Source: Pomphorhynchus laevis
Taxonomy: Eukaryota; Acanthocephala; Palaeacanthocephala; Echinorhynchida; Pomphorhynchidae
Length of the DNA stretch: 64,000 bases
Direction: 5' to 3'
Assembly (NCBI GenBank): GCA_012934845.2
Contig: WNNJ02003300.1
Location: forward strand, 124,001 to 188,000
A program made the position numbers and the translations under genes. The number at the start of each line of letters is the position of its first letter. Position 1 is the first letter of the stretch. The notes under the pieces are model-generated. The model made no database searches. It saw only the letters and a program-made list of their open reading frames with translations, and was not told the DNA's origin. Below, in pieces: positions 11,401 through 22,659 of the stretch.

Positions 11401-12222
11401 TCTTTGCGAAATCCTAAAATTATCCCGGCTAAGTACGTTAGCCAATGGTGTACATGTGTACTAGCAGGAAAATCTTGTAGAATTGTAAAATCTTACTTGG
11501 GAAAATTTTATTTCTTTGCAAAATCTTAAAATTATCCCGGCTAAGTACGATAGCCAAGGGTGTACATGCGTACTAATAGGAAAATCTTGTTGAATTGTAA
11601 AATCTTACTTGGCAAAATTTGATTTCTTTGCGAAATCCTAAAATTATCCCGGCTAAGTACGTTATCCAAGGGTGTACATGCGTACTGCATGAAAATCTTG
11701 TAGAATTGTAAAATCTTACTTGGGAAAATTTGATTTCTTTGCGAAATCCTAAAATTATCCATGCTAAGTACGTTAGCCAAGGGTGTACATGCGTACTAAC
11801 AGGAAAATCTCTTTGAATTGTAAAATCTTACTTGGGAAAATTTGATTTCTTTGCGAAATCCTAAAATTATCCCGGCTAAGTACGTTAGCCAAGGGTGTAC
11901 ATGTGTACTAGCAGGAAAATCTTGTAGAATTGTAAAATCTTACTTGGGAAAATTTGATTTCTTTGTGAAATCCTATAATTATCCCGGCTAAGTACGTTAG
12001 CCAAGGGTGTACATGTGTACTAGCAGGAAAATCTTGTAGAATTGTAAAATCTTACTTGGGAAAATTTGATTTCTTTGCGAAATCCTAAAATTATCCCGGC
12101 TAAGTACGTTAGCCAAGGGTGTACTTGCGTACTAGCAGGAAAATCTTGTAGAATTGTAAAATCTTACTTGGGAAATTTGATTTCTTTGCGAAATCCTAAA
12201 ATTACTTCGGCTAAGTACGTTA
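8480..12222 (+). repeat. 112-bp tandem satellite, about 33 units, inside an intron
   Basis: The unit runs ACTTGGGAAAATTTGATTTC ... GTAAAATCTT; consecutive ACTTGGG starts at 8824 and 8936 give 112 bp. Each unit has a 6-bp inverted repeat GGCTAA/TTAGCC around GTACG. Some units lack ACTT (about 108 bp). The run 10390-10790 recurs as 11050-11460, including the same short units, so blocks of several units have been duplicated. Divisibility of 108 by 3 creates fake 60-100-codon frames. Confidence 0.97.
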
Positions 12223-12364
12223 ATCTCATGGCAATTAACATGGCAATTAATTTATTTAAATTTAGGAAGTTTAGAACATATTTTTAAAATGACTAATTTG
12301 TTTAAAATTGGCTCATGAAATCACTATATTATTTAATTTTCAAACAGTTAAAAATAAACTTTAC

Positions 12365-12484
12365 TTCATATATATCGGTTAATTCTTTCGAGCTTATAGC
12401 CTCCTTGATAATTGATTTTAAGTGCTCTTGATTTTCTTTAATGGTTTCTTGCATGCAATTTAATTTGGAACAATCCAGCTGACT
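12365..12484 (-). CDS. IQCA1/DRC11-like, internal coiled-coil exon
   Basis: A 40-codon segment (120 nt) between an acceptor TTTAAG (AG at 12486-12485) and a donor GAA|GTAAAG (GT at 12364-12363), both phase 0, the same phase as the neighbouring exons. It encodes SQLDCSKLNCMQETIKENQE then HLKSIIKEAISSKELTDIYE. The charged, heptad-like pattern resembles the IQCA1 segment just before its IQ-like block (KxREKMLxxILxK), by memory of the family. Alone it would be weak evidence; its strand, phase and order between 15917-16156 and 4863-5099 support it. Confidence 0.5.
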
Positions 12485-12633
12485 CTTAAATTAATACTAG
12501 CAATTACGATATCTAAATTCTTGATTTAAATAATGCATGATAAAGAGTACGAATACATCATTACGAATGTCATTTATAGTATTTTGAGGTTTTTTACAAC
12601 TGTTACCGTATAATTTTATTTGGCTTTCTGGCC

Positions 12634-12721
12634 AAATCCATTCGATAAAAGGCTTAAGACAATATCTATCGTCTTAAGATTGTCTCAAAATATTGTCTTA
12701 AGCTTTTTATCGAATGGATTT
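12634..12721. repeat. 32-bp inverted repeat (possible MITE or foldback)
   Basis: AAATCCATTCGATAAAAGGC (from 12634) continues to 12665 and is matched in inverse at 12690-12721 with about two differences. The 24-bp centre also contains CTTAAGA. The unit lies in AT-rich intron DNA; no target-site duplication is obvious. Confidence 0.8.
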
Positions 12722-14430
12722 CGCCATCAAACTAAATGTTTATTTTCATTCGAATGTAATTCTATCAGATATAATTTTATATTGCCGACATACAATTTAT
12801 ATATAAATCATGTTTTATCATGTTCATTTTATTTATGCAGCATATATTTTTTCGTTAAAACATCAACGCTGACGAATAATATTTCAAAATGGAAACGGTT
12901 CTAAACGGAGTGTTCTAAAAAACTTCAGCTCAGTACATTAATCCCATGGCAATTAAAATTGAATTTAATTAGTTTAAATTTAATGATTTTAAACAAATTT
13001 AATAAATTTGTTTAAAATTGGGTTTTTGCTAATGAAAGAATAATTTTTTAGAACTTTAAAGATTATTTTAAGTTGTGCACATCAAATATTTATAAAAAAT
13101 AGCTTTTATGATCAAATCCTTTGTTATTTCGAAGTATCATATTAGTATAAAATACATTTTTTATTATTTCTTTTAATTAAAAGTTTTTCCATTCAAAAAT
13201 AATTATTCATATTTATTTGCACAGAGCTGCATTTGCGTAGAACATATACAAAGAGAATATGCAGATGCCAAGGTCCGGCTTATATTTACCCTCAAACATA
13301 TGATTGCTTAAAATTAACAGCCATTGACTCACTCAGATGTTTTCGTGCTATGAATCTTAAAGCATTGTCAGCTTATGGTCCAATTCCATCAACTCACGAA
13401 CATGTCATCAGCAAAAATATTCCCCTTACGATTTCTGTAATATATTTTATATTTAATAATTTATATTAAATATAAATATATTAATATTATATTATATTAT
13501 AATAATATAATATTATTTAATATTTAATATTTAATATTTAATATATGTATTAATATTAATAATTTTTGTATTTTTTTTGCCTAATTACGCTGCTCTTATT
13601 TGAATAACTTGAAGTGGGATCTCTTCGAAGGTATGCAGGTGCACGAGGATTATAAACGCATAGTCTAAAAAGGACCCCACCATAATTTATAAATTATACC
13701 CAATATATTGAAATGTTATTTTTATTTACACTACGTGTTTTTATAAAGTTTGATATTTCATAACTGGTAAAACGGTACAAAAATATGAGCAAATAATGCG
13801 GAAACTTCATATAAACTTAATATTCAAAAATAAATGCAATGATAATAGCATAACCTAAAAATTATCTTATTGAATATAAGCTAATAAATTAGTAAATATA
13901 TCATTACTAGAAGAGTACAATAAGCTAAGTTTTATAATAAAAGTTAGCTTTTACGAAATTTATAAATTTTTAATGATATTTCGTTAACATAAACAGAGGC
14001 AGTTCAAACGTGTTAGGTGAAAATAAAATACTAGCTCTTCACAACTGTTCAAAATATCAGATTTCCGTGGAAAATAGATAAGGCTCTATCGCTATTAATA
14101 TTTATGATATTTAAATTTGAATTTACGAAAAATCGATATTATGATGTATGCTAATTTTACATGAGTTAAAGGTGAATTAAATAATTTTTATAGAATTAAC
14201 AAAAATCATATGCAATGATCATATACATTTATATGCAATTTGAAGTATGCAATGATGTTTATCATAGTGTTTAACATGTAACCAGATGAACTTGATTTAA
14301 ATTTGATTTTATTTCTTATTAAAATAAATAAATGCACATCATAAAGATACTAATTATTAGCCTTGTTCTCATCAGAACTAATATTATATATAAAACTAAG
14401 TCACAGTTCTAAAATAGGTATAAATGTATA
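12722..14430. other. AT-rich intron DNA
   Basis: No recognised repeat except a long AT simple-sequence run at 13440-13560 and a partial repeat of the 12200-12260 flank at about 12930 (ATCCCATGGCAATTAA). One exon-like open segment on the plus strand (13225-13436) is listed separately. The rest shows nothing I can interpret. Confidence 0.5.
13225..13436 (+). CDS. orphan exon-like segment, unknown
   Basis: An acceptor TTTATTTGCACAG ends at 13224 and a donor TTTCT|GTAATA follows 13436. Between them a frame stays open with balanced codon use: RRTYTKRICRCQGPAYIYPQ, then TYDCLKLTAIDSLRCFRAMN and LKALSAYGPIPSTHEHVISK. It is opposite in strand to the IQCA1-like gene whose intron contains it. I do not recognise the family. 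It could be a nested gene's exon, a relocated pseudo-exon or a decayed mobile-element piece. Confidence 0.35.
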
Positions 14431-14439
14431 TCGATTGAG

Positions 14440-15850
14440 TCAGAAGAAAAAGCGTTTTTCTAACTCTCCATTAAAGATTCATTAGAAAAATTAATTAATC
14501 TTATATTCGGAAAAATATATACATATATATGTTATAATAATTATAACGCCTATCTAACAAAAATATGTATAAATAACTTACTAAATTAAAGGATAACTAT
14601 ATAATAACAATTATTGATAAAGCTAGAAATAACTTTGTCTTCATATGCAAAAAACTTTATTATGATATACTGATGAAAGAAGTTAATTATTATTAATTAA
14701 TGTATATAAATGTACAAATCTAGATTAAGTAGATATTAAAGAAACGTTAGTAAAATAAATTAATCTTATATTCGGAAAAAGATATACATATATATGTTAT
14801 AATAACTATAACGCCTATCTAACAAAAATTAAACCATCAAGTAAATGTAAATATATGGATAAAATTGAATTAATAGAATCCTTAAATATTTTGATAAATC
14901 AAAATTATTTAAAAGTAGGGACATCTATATTTAGAAAAGTAAAAGGTGTTCCAATGGGTGGTAATAGTAGCCCAATTATAGCTGACTTGGTTTTTAAGCT
15001 TTATAGAATATGAATTTGTTCATAACTGTGTAAAAACTAAATCTAAACAATATAAATATATGAAATATATGTTTCGATACATTGATGATATATGTGTATT
15101 TAATTCTAATAATTTTTATTCAATTAGTGAGCACATTTATCCAGAAAGCCTTATTCTTAACAAAACCAATATTAATGATAAAGAAGGTGTATATCTAGAT
15201 ATGAACATTAAATTAACATTAACTAAGACTACTATTAATTTATATCGTAAAGATGACATATTTAATTTAGTAAATTAATTTTTAATATAAATGTTTATTA
15301 ATCTTATATTCGGAAGAAATATAAGAAAACATATATATGCTATATCTAAATATAAATCTATTTAGATAAATATAGCTAAATATATAATCCAAAATTACAT
15401 AAAAATCCAATAAAACCTAGGTTCATATGTAGTGCGTTTAAATGTACATTAAAACCACTTTCTGTCTATATGAATAAAATACTTAAAGTAATTAAAGCAC
15501 ATTTTAAAAAATATTGCAAGGTAATCGAAATTAATACTGGTATAAAACACTATTTCAGTATTAATTCTACAAAAGAATTTTTAGAACAGACAAAAGGAAT
15601 AAATTTTCAGAATATAAATACGATTTTAGTACGCTTTATACAAATCTAGATTTAGCAGATATTAAATAAGCGTTAGTAAAATTAATTAATCTTATATTCG
15701 GAAAAAGATATACATATATATGTTATAATAACTATAACGCATATCTAACAAAAATTAAACCATCAAGTAAATATAAATATATGGATAAAATTGAATTAAT
15801 AGAATCCTTAAATATTTTTATTAGAATAATTCGTAAAATTTGAGTTATAT
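14440..15850 (+). mobile_element. PLE-B fragments, plus strand, scrambled
   Basis: Several overlapping copies of PLE-B RT coding sequence. 14600-14680 matches the N-terminal DKASNNFVFICK motif. 14890-15260 carries VGTSIFRKVKGVPMGGNSSP, then MFRYIDDICVF (the catalytic Y-x-DD box of PLE RTs) and the following linker. 15300-15830 repeats the middle of the RT. The pieces are out of order and partly duplicated, so this is debris of more than one insertion. Confidence 0.85.
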
Positions 15851-15916
15851 ATTAATTTACACTATATGATACATTTATATTTGTTTTGAAATTGTAATGC
15901 GTTTATTGTCACTTAC

Positions 15917-16156
15917 AGGTAGAATTCCCCTGCTTAACAAGATGTCATCTAAATACTGAAATTCGCAAAAGTCCAGCTGAATCATATGCAGTCGAAGTTC
16001 ATAAATGCGACCCATGCAAAACTGAATAATATCATACACAATATTAGCTTGACCCTTGTTTGTAGCAATATCATTGTACAGATAATCAAATTTCTTTGTC
16101 ATTAATATATAGTCAACATACATATTTGAAAAATAACGGATCTCCGCATTTACGTC
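15917..16156 (-). CDS. IQCA1/DRC11-like, conserved N-terminal exon
   Basis: An 80-codon phase-0 exon (240 nt): acceptor TTATTATAG, AG at 16158-16157; donor CCT|GTAAGT, GT at 15916-15915. It encodes DVNAEIRYFSNMYVDYILMT, then KKFDYLYNDIATNKGQANIV, then CMGRIYELRLHMIQLDFCEF and QYLDDILLSRGILP. This follows the IQCA1 pattern as I recall it: YVKYLxIFRKLExxYDQxxHPQKR, then xGRILELKxELVxLxLSEFx and YxDDILxxLKLTP. IQCA1 (DRC11) is a subunit of the nexin-dynein regulatory complex of motile cilia and sperm flagella. This is the best-supported exon of the gene. Introns of 3.4 kb (downstream) and 5.3 kb (upstream) flank it and are filled with repeats. Confidence 0.65.
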
Positions 16157-16539
16157 CTATAATAAATTTATAGTTGAGACATCGGAAGGTGGCAATGGAA
16201 AAACAAAGTATATATTTAAGTGTTATTTAAGTTTTAAGTGTTATTTACAGTTTGTCTGCAGATAATTAATCGAAAATGTTGTCTATCGTTAATTATTTGT
16301 TTTTATCTATTTTTGTTTTGTAGTTATGAGTCGATCATTTATGACATCTACCAGGACGCTGACATGTATTACCACAGTTGTTTTATAGTATGAAAATAGT
16401 CATTTTATTCATCAAATGACAGTTAGAACAATGTCGTATGTTTCAAATCTGGTGGATTGATCAAATTATTTTTACTATTTAGCTAACGCAGCAATGCGTT
16501 ATTTGTATAGGTTTGTCGTGGTGAAGCGGGAGTTGAGTC

Positions 16540-17035
16540 TTCAGGCGAAGATTTGGTTAACCGCACAATCTTCGTTCCTATCTTAAACTATGGTCATGAG
16601 CTTTGGATTATGACCGTTAGGATAAAATCTCAGATACAGGCCACCAAAATGAGGCTTTTAGCGGTGGCCGGTCTAGCCTTAGAGATAAGGTTAGGAATTC
16701 AGTAATCCGGGAATAGCTCTGAGTAAAATCGCTGCTTGTCCACATTGAAGAAAATCAGTAAAGGTGGCTAGGACAAGTTCTGATGATGTCTAGACATCGC
16801 CGTTCTCGGAGGGTTTTCCAAGCCGGACTCTCTGGAAAGAGATCTCGAGGTAGACCTCGGTAATGATAGAGAGATCAAATCTCGAAAATGGCCGAATAAC
16901 GTCTTAGGCTATCTGAAAGAAAACTCTGGTCTGTCGTTTAAGATCTCGATGTCTGGAGTAGTTTAGTTCGTGGAATGCCTCACGACCAGGCACACGAACC
17001 AGTGGTTGATAATAAAAATCTTGTGTTTAATCAAA
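16540..17035 (+). mobile_element. non-LTR element, 3' end of ORF2 (copy 1)
   Basis: Decayed frames read YGHELWIMT, ATKMRLLAVAGLALEIR, then FQAGLSGKRSRGRPR-like segments. They match the C-terminal tail of a widespread LINE type (LxYGHELWVMTERxRSR, LRWLGHVLRM, GRRPRGRPRxRW). The same tail is repeated at 17345-17805 and 27150-27375. Several stops and frame changes are present. Confidence 0.75.
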
Positions 17036-17077
17036 ATTAATCGAAATTTTATTCAAAATTAATTGAAGTATTCATTT

Positions 17078-17163
17078 ATTTTTATATAATTTGTTTCTTC
17101 TAATTTTTTCTTTTTATTTCTTTTTAGAAAGAAATAAAAAGAAACAAATTATATAAAAATAAA
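17078..17163. repeat. AT-rich inverted repeat
   Basis: TTTTTATATAATTTGTTTCT on the left is matched by AGAAACAAATTATATAAAAA on the right around a TTTCTTTTT/AAAGAAATAAAAAG centre. A half copy of the left arm recurs at about 18768. Confidence 0.8.
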
Positions 17164-17179
17164 TAAATAAATATCAGAA

Positions 17180-17335
17180 TAAGGATTAGAGGTAATCAGG
17201 AGAAATTGCTATGCTATCAGGTTTTGGCCCGTATTCCTCGATCCAACATAGCAGCGGAGCCAAATACATGCTAATGACGTATTTCCTCTGATGAAATTTA
17301 ATTATATAGTATCTTATTCTAATACAAAGTATATT
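17180..17335 (-). repeat. PLE-B 3' tail copy
   Basis: Solo tail; in sense it carries GGATC before GAGGAA, CTGATAGCATAGCAA and CTCCTGATTACCTC. The CTGATGA strand has changed to CTGATTA, so this copy has lost a hammerhead-type invariant base. Confidence 0.8.
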
Positions 17336-17344
17336 ATTTATTAA

Positions 17345-17805
17345 TATCCGTTCCTATCTTAACCTATGGTCATGAGCTTTGCGTAATGAACGAAAGGATA
17401 ATATCTCGGATACAGGCGACCGAAATGAGCTTCCTTGGCGGTGTGGCCCGTCGTAGCCTTAGAAAAAAGGTTAGGAATTCGATCATCCGGGATAGACTGG
17501 GAGTAAAGTCGCTGCTTCTCCACATCGAAGAAAGTCAGTTGAAGTGACTATAACACGTTTTGATTATTCTAAGGATCGCCTTCCTTGGAGAGTTTTCAAA
17601 GCCGGACTCTCTGAAAGAGACCTCGAGGTAGATATGGGTACCGGTGGAGTGAACAAATCTCGAAACTGACCGAAGACAGCCTTAGGCTATCTGAAAGATA
17701 ACTTTGGTCTGTCGCCCGGATCTCGATGTCTGGAGTAGTTTGGTTCGTGCTCCGCCTCCAGGACCCGACACACGGACTAGTAGTTGACAATGAAAATCTC
17801 GTGTT
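17345..17805 (+). mobile_element. non-LTR element, 3' end of ORF2 (copy 2)
   Basis: A second copy of the LINE tail at 16540-17035, about as decayed: FVPILTYGHELCVM-like start, the GLSERDLEVD segment and the closing RTQHTDxx block before CTCGTGTTGCTTTT. It follows the PLE-B tail directly. Confidence 0.75.
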
Positions 17806-18640
17806 GCTTTTTATGTCGAGAAATTGTTGTTGTTGATTAAAAATAAGCTTTTTGAGTAATTTTTTAATTTAGAATTTTGAATAAAAATTAATCGACATAT
17901 TAATTTATTTTTATATAATTCAAACAAGTTTTGGAGTTCGAGTGCCAGTTGATTTCGATCCACACAATAGATAATAAGGCGTTTGATTTGCTCAATTTTC
18001 ACCTAACAATTGTGAAGCCCGACATTGCCTGCATTGAGCTCGCCACTGTGCTTCACTATGCGAAGAAACGTTGTATGAGCATCGTGATATGCAGGAATTG
18101 AACTGCCTTCCCGAGCTTATACGAGTCAGTTGATACGTCACTGTTGCAGGTGATACTTGGCAATCCTGAAAAGATCACGCTTTATAACTGCTTCCGCAGT
18201 CCAACCATGGTTCAAATGCCGTACTACGAGTAAATAATCATTCAATTTTTCTCGAGGCTGATTGAGAGTATCGATCGGCGTTGGCTTTCCAACTTTGACA
18301 ACGAGAAACGTCCGGCATATGACATTTGGACAACGGGCGAATTGAGTATTGTTGCAGCTTGGCAGGGACAGAATAACGACGTTGGCTATGGATTCAGTAT
18401 AGCTGCCCTTTGTGGACGACATTCCTGTGAGCGCATTCAATCACCGACGAGTTGTGACTTCCCTTCCAGAATTGGAAGCCCCGACAAAACGACGCAACAT
18501 TCAGATAATATACCGAACATCTCCAGGGAACGTCTCGTTGACTAGCGGACGGGATATACATCTTTGACGTGCCGGTTTGCCGGGATATTAAAGCAGTGAC
18601 CTCAATTTCTACTTTTATGATATCTTTAAATTTTTTCAGA
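17806..18640. other. unrecognised, GC-richer mobile-element debris
   Basis: 18000-18560 is clearly less AT-rich than its surroundings and carries open frames on both strands (minus: RCPNVICRTFLVVKVGKPTP). I cannot assign it to a family. It may be the 5' part of the LINE that follows. 18640-18660 contains a PLE-B terminal motif (CAGATAACTGAGTCTAGTAT). Confidence 0.35.
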
Positions 18641-18979
18641 TCAGATAACTGAGTCTAGTATTTGATGCGATATATAAATAAGAATAAAGATAAATGATAA
18701 TAACCTTTTTGAGTAATTTTTTTATTTAGAATTTTGAATCAAGATTAATCGAAATATTAATTTATTTTTATATAATTTGTTTCTTTTAGTTTTTCTTTTT
18801 ATTTCTTTTTCCTTGTTTCCAATCTGTTTCTTTTTATTTAAAAAGAAATAATCTGATATGATATGCGCTGTGTGGCGTATCAGATCGATGACATTCGTCG
18901 TGCAACTTCGTTCAGCATTGCGAGGAACATCAGCAATGTTCCTCGCAATGCGAGGAACATTGTCCAGGTGACAACGTCC

Positions 18980-20850
18980 AGGTGACGTTGCTCAGCAGGG
19001 CGATTGAGGACTTATTAAGAAGGCGGGATTTAGAAAAGATAGAAGACGGCGATATTATCGGAGCAATTCGTCTGGCAAGTAGTTCTGAGCCGTTTCTGTC
19101 AGAGAGTTGCGAAACGCTGGAGAAACTCCGACAGCTACATCCGAGACAAACTACAATTGTCCGAAACGATGAAACATCTGAGGGAGTCTTGTCGTTTATT
19201 CGTTTTTTTTTCGAAAGCTTCTGCGGCCAGTGTCGACAGGCTCTGTCATCTGCAATTGTTAGACCGTATTGGACCCTCGAGCAGCGCAGCTGGCAGTCGC
19301 CTGGTAGCGTCTTTAGTGTCTTCTCGAACACTATTCTATCTGGAACTGTTCACCCCGCAATTCGTCCCATTTTCTTCGGTGCTCGATTGTTGGCCTTCCG
19401 AACGAAGTGTAGGGGTGTTCGATTAATCGTCATCGGTTGTACGCTGCGCCGCCTAGTTGCTAAACAAGCCAGTCAGTACGCTCGTGACATGCTCCGGAAT
19501 GTTTTCTTTCCTCATCAGCTAGAAGTTGGCGTCACAAGGGGAGCCAAAGCTGCAGTTCACGCCGGGAGGTCCTTCTTGAAATCTTGCTTACACAAGAATA
19601 CGGCAATTGTAAAGCTGGATTTTTATAATGATTTTAATAGTGTCGATTGCGGCTTTATGTTGAGATGTGTCAATCAGAGTCTACCACGTTTATCACCTTT
19701 CGTCAACGAATGCTACCTGGAACCAAGCAACCTGTACTTTGACAAATATGTGGTCGACTCATCAGTCGGCACACATCAAAGCGATTCACTTGGACCATTG
19801 TTATTCGCGTTGGCAGTGCACGACATGGCGAAGTCCACAAAAAGCCCTTCGTCCATTTAGTACCTCGACAACTGCACTCTCGGTGGCAACGTTGATCTTC
19901 TTGTTGCCGACATCGATTTTATCAATCACTCCGCGACGTTGGTTGGTCTCCGCCTGAATCTGGCAAAATCAAAAATTATATCTACAGACCCTAACGTGAT
20001 TTAGAGGCTTTCATGTATGTTACCGGACGCCAGGATAATCGCTCCAATCAGGGCTACTCTTTTGGGCGGCCCGATTGGAGATGTAATCTCTGTTGATTCT
20101 GTTTTGGAAGAATCTATTCATAAGCTCCAACAGCTCCGCTCTCGCCTGCTGAAATTGTACAGACACGACGCTATTTTCCTGCTACGAAACGCATTCAACA
20201 TCCCACGATTAAATTATCTACTCTTGTGTGCACCATGTTTTCGAAGCAATGTACGTGGGCAGTACGACGTGGTGCTTCGCGAGACTTTGCAGGACATCCT
20301 CAACTTGCCTATCTACGATTCTACATGGCTCCAATCTTCTCTACCGGTTTAGATTGGTGGACCGGGCATCTCTACATGTACGGACATGTCCATTCCGGCT
20401 TTCAGTTCCTCGGTTTCGGAATCCCAACAACTAGTATCTCAAATCCTGTGCGATGCCAGATTATCAGACTGTGATTTCGGGGTAAGTGAAGACTTCGCCG
20501 ATGCAGCCCGTGAATGGTCTGCGTTTACAAGATTTGACGGCAGACGACCTGACGGTGGACCTCTGATTCCCTGGTCGTAAGGTAGACTGCTACTGTGGGA
20601 ATTCACTTGTGTAGATACTACAGCAACCAGCAATCTTAGCAGTTCGGTATATTGCGTGGCTAGTGTGGCGAAGAACGCCGAAACTAAGAAAGTTCATAAA
20701 TATGCTAGCATTGACAACCGCCAAAATATTTTCATACCAGTGGCAGTTGAAAGCACAGGAGCAATCGGGCCAGTGTTTCTCACACTGGAGTAGGGTCGTC
20801 AATGCTGATTCTGTGATGGGTAGTAGCGTCTCGGCATGAAATTATCAAGA
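18980..20850 (+). mobile_element. non-LTR retrotransposon RT (broken)
   Basis: A 292-codon frame (18982-19860) contains AIRLASSSEPFLS, a segment like FGARLLAF with RLIVIGCTLRRLVAKQASQY, LDFYNDFNSVD (RT box with the first Asp) and GTHQSDSLGPLLFALAVHDM. The reading then shifts frame near 19860 at the point where the YLDD-type catalytic box is expected (YLDNCTLGGN). The thumb follows in 20017-20352, then a PVAVEST segment at about 20740 that matches the usual FxPVAxETLG end of these proteins. At least three breaks. It lies in the intron between the IQCA1-like exons at 16.1 and 21.5 kb. Confidence 0.85.
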
Positions 20851-21393
20851 CAGCACGACATTTATTTAAATAGATACAAAAATGACTAATGTTTTTCTAA
20901 AGAAACAATTGCTGCGAAATTTGAAAGAAATACTTAAATTTGATCTACTTTAAACGAGAGATTCTTCAAAAATTATTTTCATTATACTGGTAATGTTAAA
21001 TTATCTTATAAAATAAAACTAGAAAAATAAATTAGTTTATTTTAAAAATAATCAGTAAACTGAGGATATAATTGAATAATTATAAATAATTTATATCAAG
21101 TTAAAATAAAAAATTTAAATTTAAAATAAAAATCAATTTTTATAAAGTGAATAATAAATAACAGACGATGTATAAGAATATGGATCAGAGGTCATCAACT
21201 GCTATTTTACAAGGTTTCGTCTCCTATTCCTTGACTCAACATAGCGGCGGGGGCACATACATGCTTATGACGCATTTCCTCTGATGAAATTTGATTATTT
21301 AGTGAACCATATTCTAATACAAAGCATATTGTTTATTGTCGATAAAAAACTTATTTAAAATCTTAAATTTTTTAAATCAGATTTTTATAAATG
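20851..21393 (-). repeat. AT-rich intron DNA with a decayed PLE-B tail (21040-21340)
   Basis: The tail landmarks GATCAGAGGTCATCA (about 21182), GGTTTCGTCTCCTATTCC and GGCGGGGGCACATACATG are present, but the stem sequences have drifted. Nothing else recognised. Confidence 0.6.
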
Positions 21394-21462
21394 CTAAAAA
21401 TGCTTTAAACCTAAAAAATTATTTACAAAATGATAGCAAAAAGACTGAAAATATTCATTTAC

Positions 21463-21612
21463 CTTAAATTTAATTTCGCCGCTATCGTTAATATCTTTTG
21501 TCACTAATGCAGACAATTCGTAAACCAGATCATTCAATATTTCACTGTACCTACTGTATATACAAATAGCTTTACGCATTATGATGTAGAATACAATTTA
21601 CCTCTCAAACAT
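21463..21612 (-). CDS. IQCA1/DRC11-like, first two coding exons
   Basis: Proposed start ATG at 21612-21610 gives ATGTTTGAGAG, then a 48-bp intron (GT at 21601-21600, CAG at 21556-21554) and an exon 21463-21553 ending at AAG|GTAAAT. The spliced product begins MFESRYSEILNDLVYELSAL, then VTKDINDSGEIKFK: exactly 34 codons, ending in phase 0, which joins the phase-0 exon at 16156. The SRYSEILNDL start resembles the YxKLWxxxxxxL N-terminus of IQCA1. Alternative: no intron, with ATG at 21579 (MRKAICIYSRYSEIL). I prefer the spliced version because its tiny intron has the size of the 51-bp intron in the kinesin-like gene. Confidence 0.5.
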
Positions 21613-22123
21613 CTTAATTGTGAATGGGTAAAATTGAGTAGATAATTTCTCGAAAAATCAGGCTGTCGTAGTAATCAAGCGAAATTTATCTAACAAATGA
21701 TTTTTGTTCATACATAATTTAAATATCAGAGTAAAGACAAATGTGCTATCAATGTTGTTTTATAGATGGTAACCAAGGATACAAAAAGCGAATAATCATA
21801 ATATTTCAATTAATATCAAATATCAATTGAAATTTAAAAAAATAAATTGAAATTTTAAAAAATTAATCGAAATTTTGGTTCGAAATTCTTAGGTACAGAA
21901 TTCAATTTTAAGGTACAAAGTAAAGAAAACACAATTTATTTGAAATATTTTAAATTTCTAAATAGTGTCTATTATAATATTTTAACAATTTCGCTGGCGA
22001 CAATTGGCATAATTAGACAATGAAGCTAAAATCATCATCAACAGAAAGCAAAAGCATCAACAGAAAAATGATAAAAAAAATTAAATAAAATTAAGGTGGA
22101 CATTGAAAAAATCAATAATTAAA

Positions 22124-22216
22124 AAATAATTAAACATTTAAATTAAACGATAATTAAACATTTAAATTAAACGATAATTAAACATTTAAATTAAACGATA
22201 ATTAAACATTGAAAAA
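22124..22216. repeat. 24-bp tandem repeat, nearly 4 units
   Basis: Unit AATTAAACATTTAAATTAAA-CGAT repeated with few changes. It lies about 500 bp upstream of the proposed IQCA1-like start. Confidence 0.85.
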
Positions 22217-22659
22217 CTCGATAAATTGAAAACGGAGTTTACAATTTCCGACATGTTTAAATTGGCGCACTTGGCAATTGGATAAAGGTTAGTCAATGTA
22301 GGTAACCGTCCTTTAACAAGTAATTTTACCACGTTCAAAATGCATCAAATCTAAGATAGTTGGTAAGTAAACAACAGCTTTTAGAATCTATACACAATCT
22401 ACAGACAACACACATTAGAATGAACGACAACTTAAAGAACCTACGACCAAAGTTAAATTGCTCTAAGACTAATGTCTCAACATTTATTATTATTTGTCGA
22501 CAACATTACGAGCACGGCTCACAATTGCGAACTGTACATTATGAAAGAAAAAGAAAAAAAATATTCAAAAATAATTCGCCGTTTGAATAGTTTATGTGAA
22601 GCTGAGCTAACAGTATGCTCGTTTAATCAATTTCATGGATTCACAATTATTTGTCCAAA
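22217..22659 (+). other. unrecognised segment with two overlapping open frames
   Basis: 22360-22590 and 22472-22663 are open in two frames and share the same DNA (MNDNLKNLRPKLNCSKTN; MSQHLLLFVDNITSTAHNCE). Composition is more balanced than the surroundings. I recognise no domain; a decayed retroelement 5' region is possible. Confidence 0.3.

Noticed and set aside
8480-12222. CRISPR-like regular array
   Set aside because: The whole 112-bp unit is conserved; there are no variable spacers, and the DNA is eukaryotic.
8991-12287. Open frames with repeated ISLRNPKIIPAKYVSQ or MANVLSRDNFRISQ units
   Set aside because: Translations of the 112-bp satellite; they stay open only where units are 108 bp long.
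18930-19331. 133-codon minus-strand frame
   Set aside because: Antisense shadow of the RT frame at 18982-19860.
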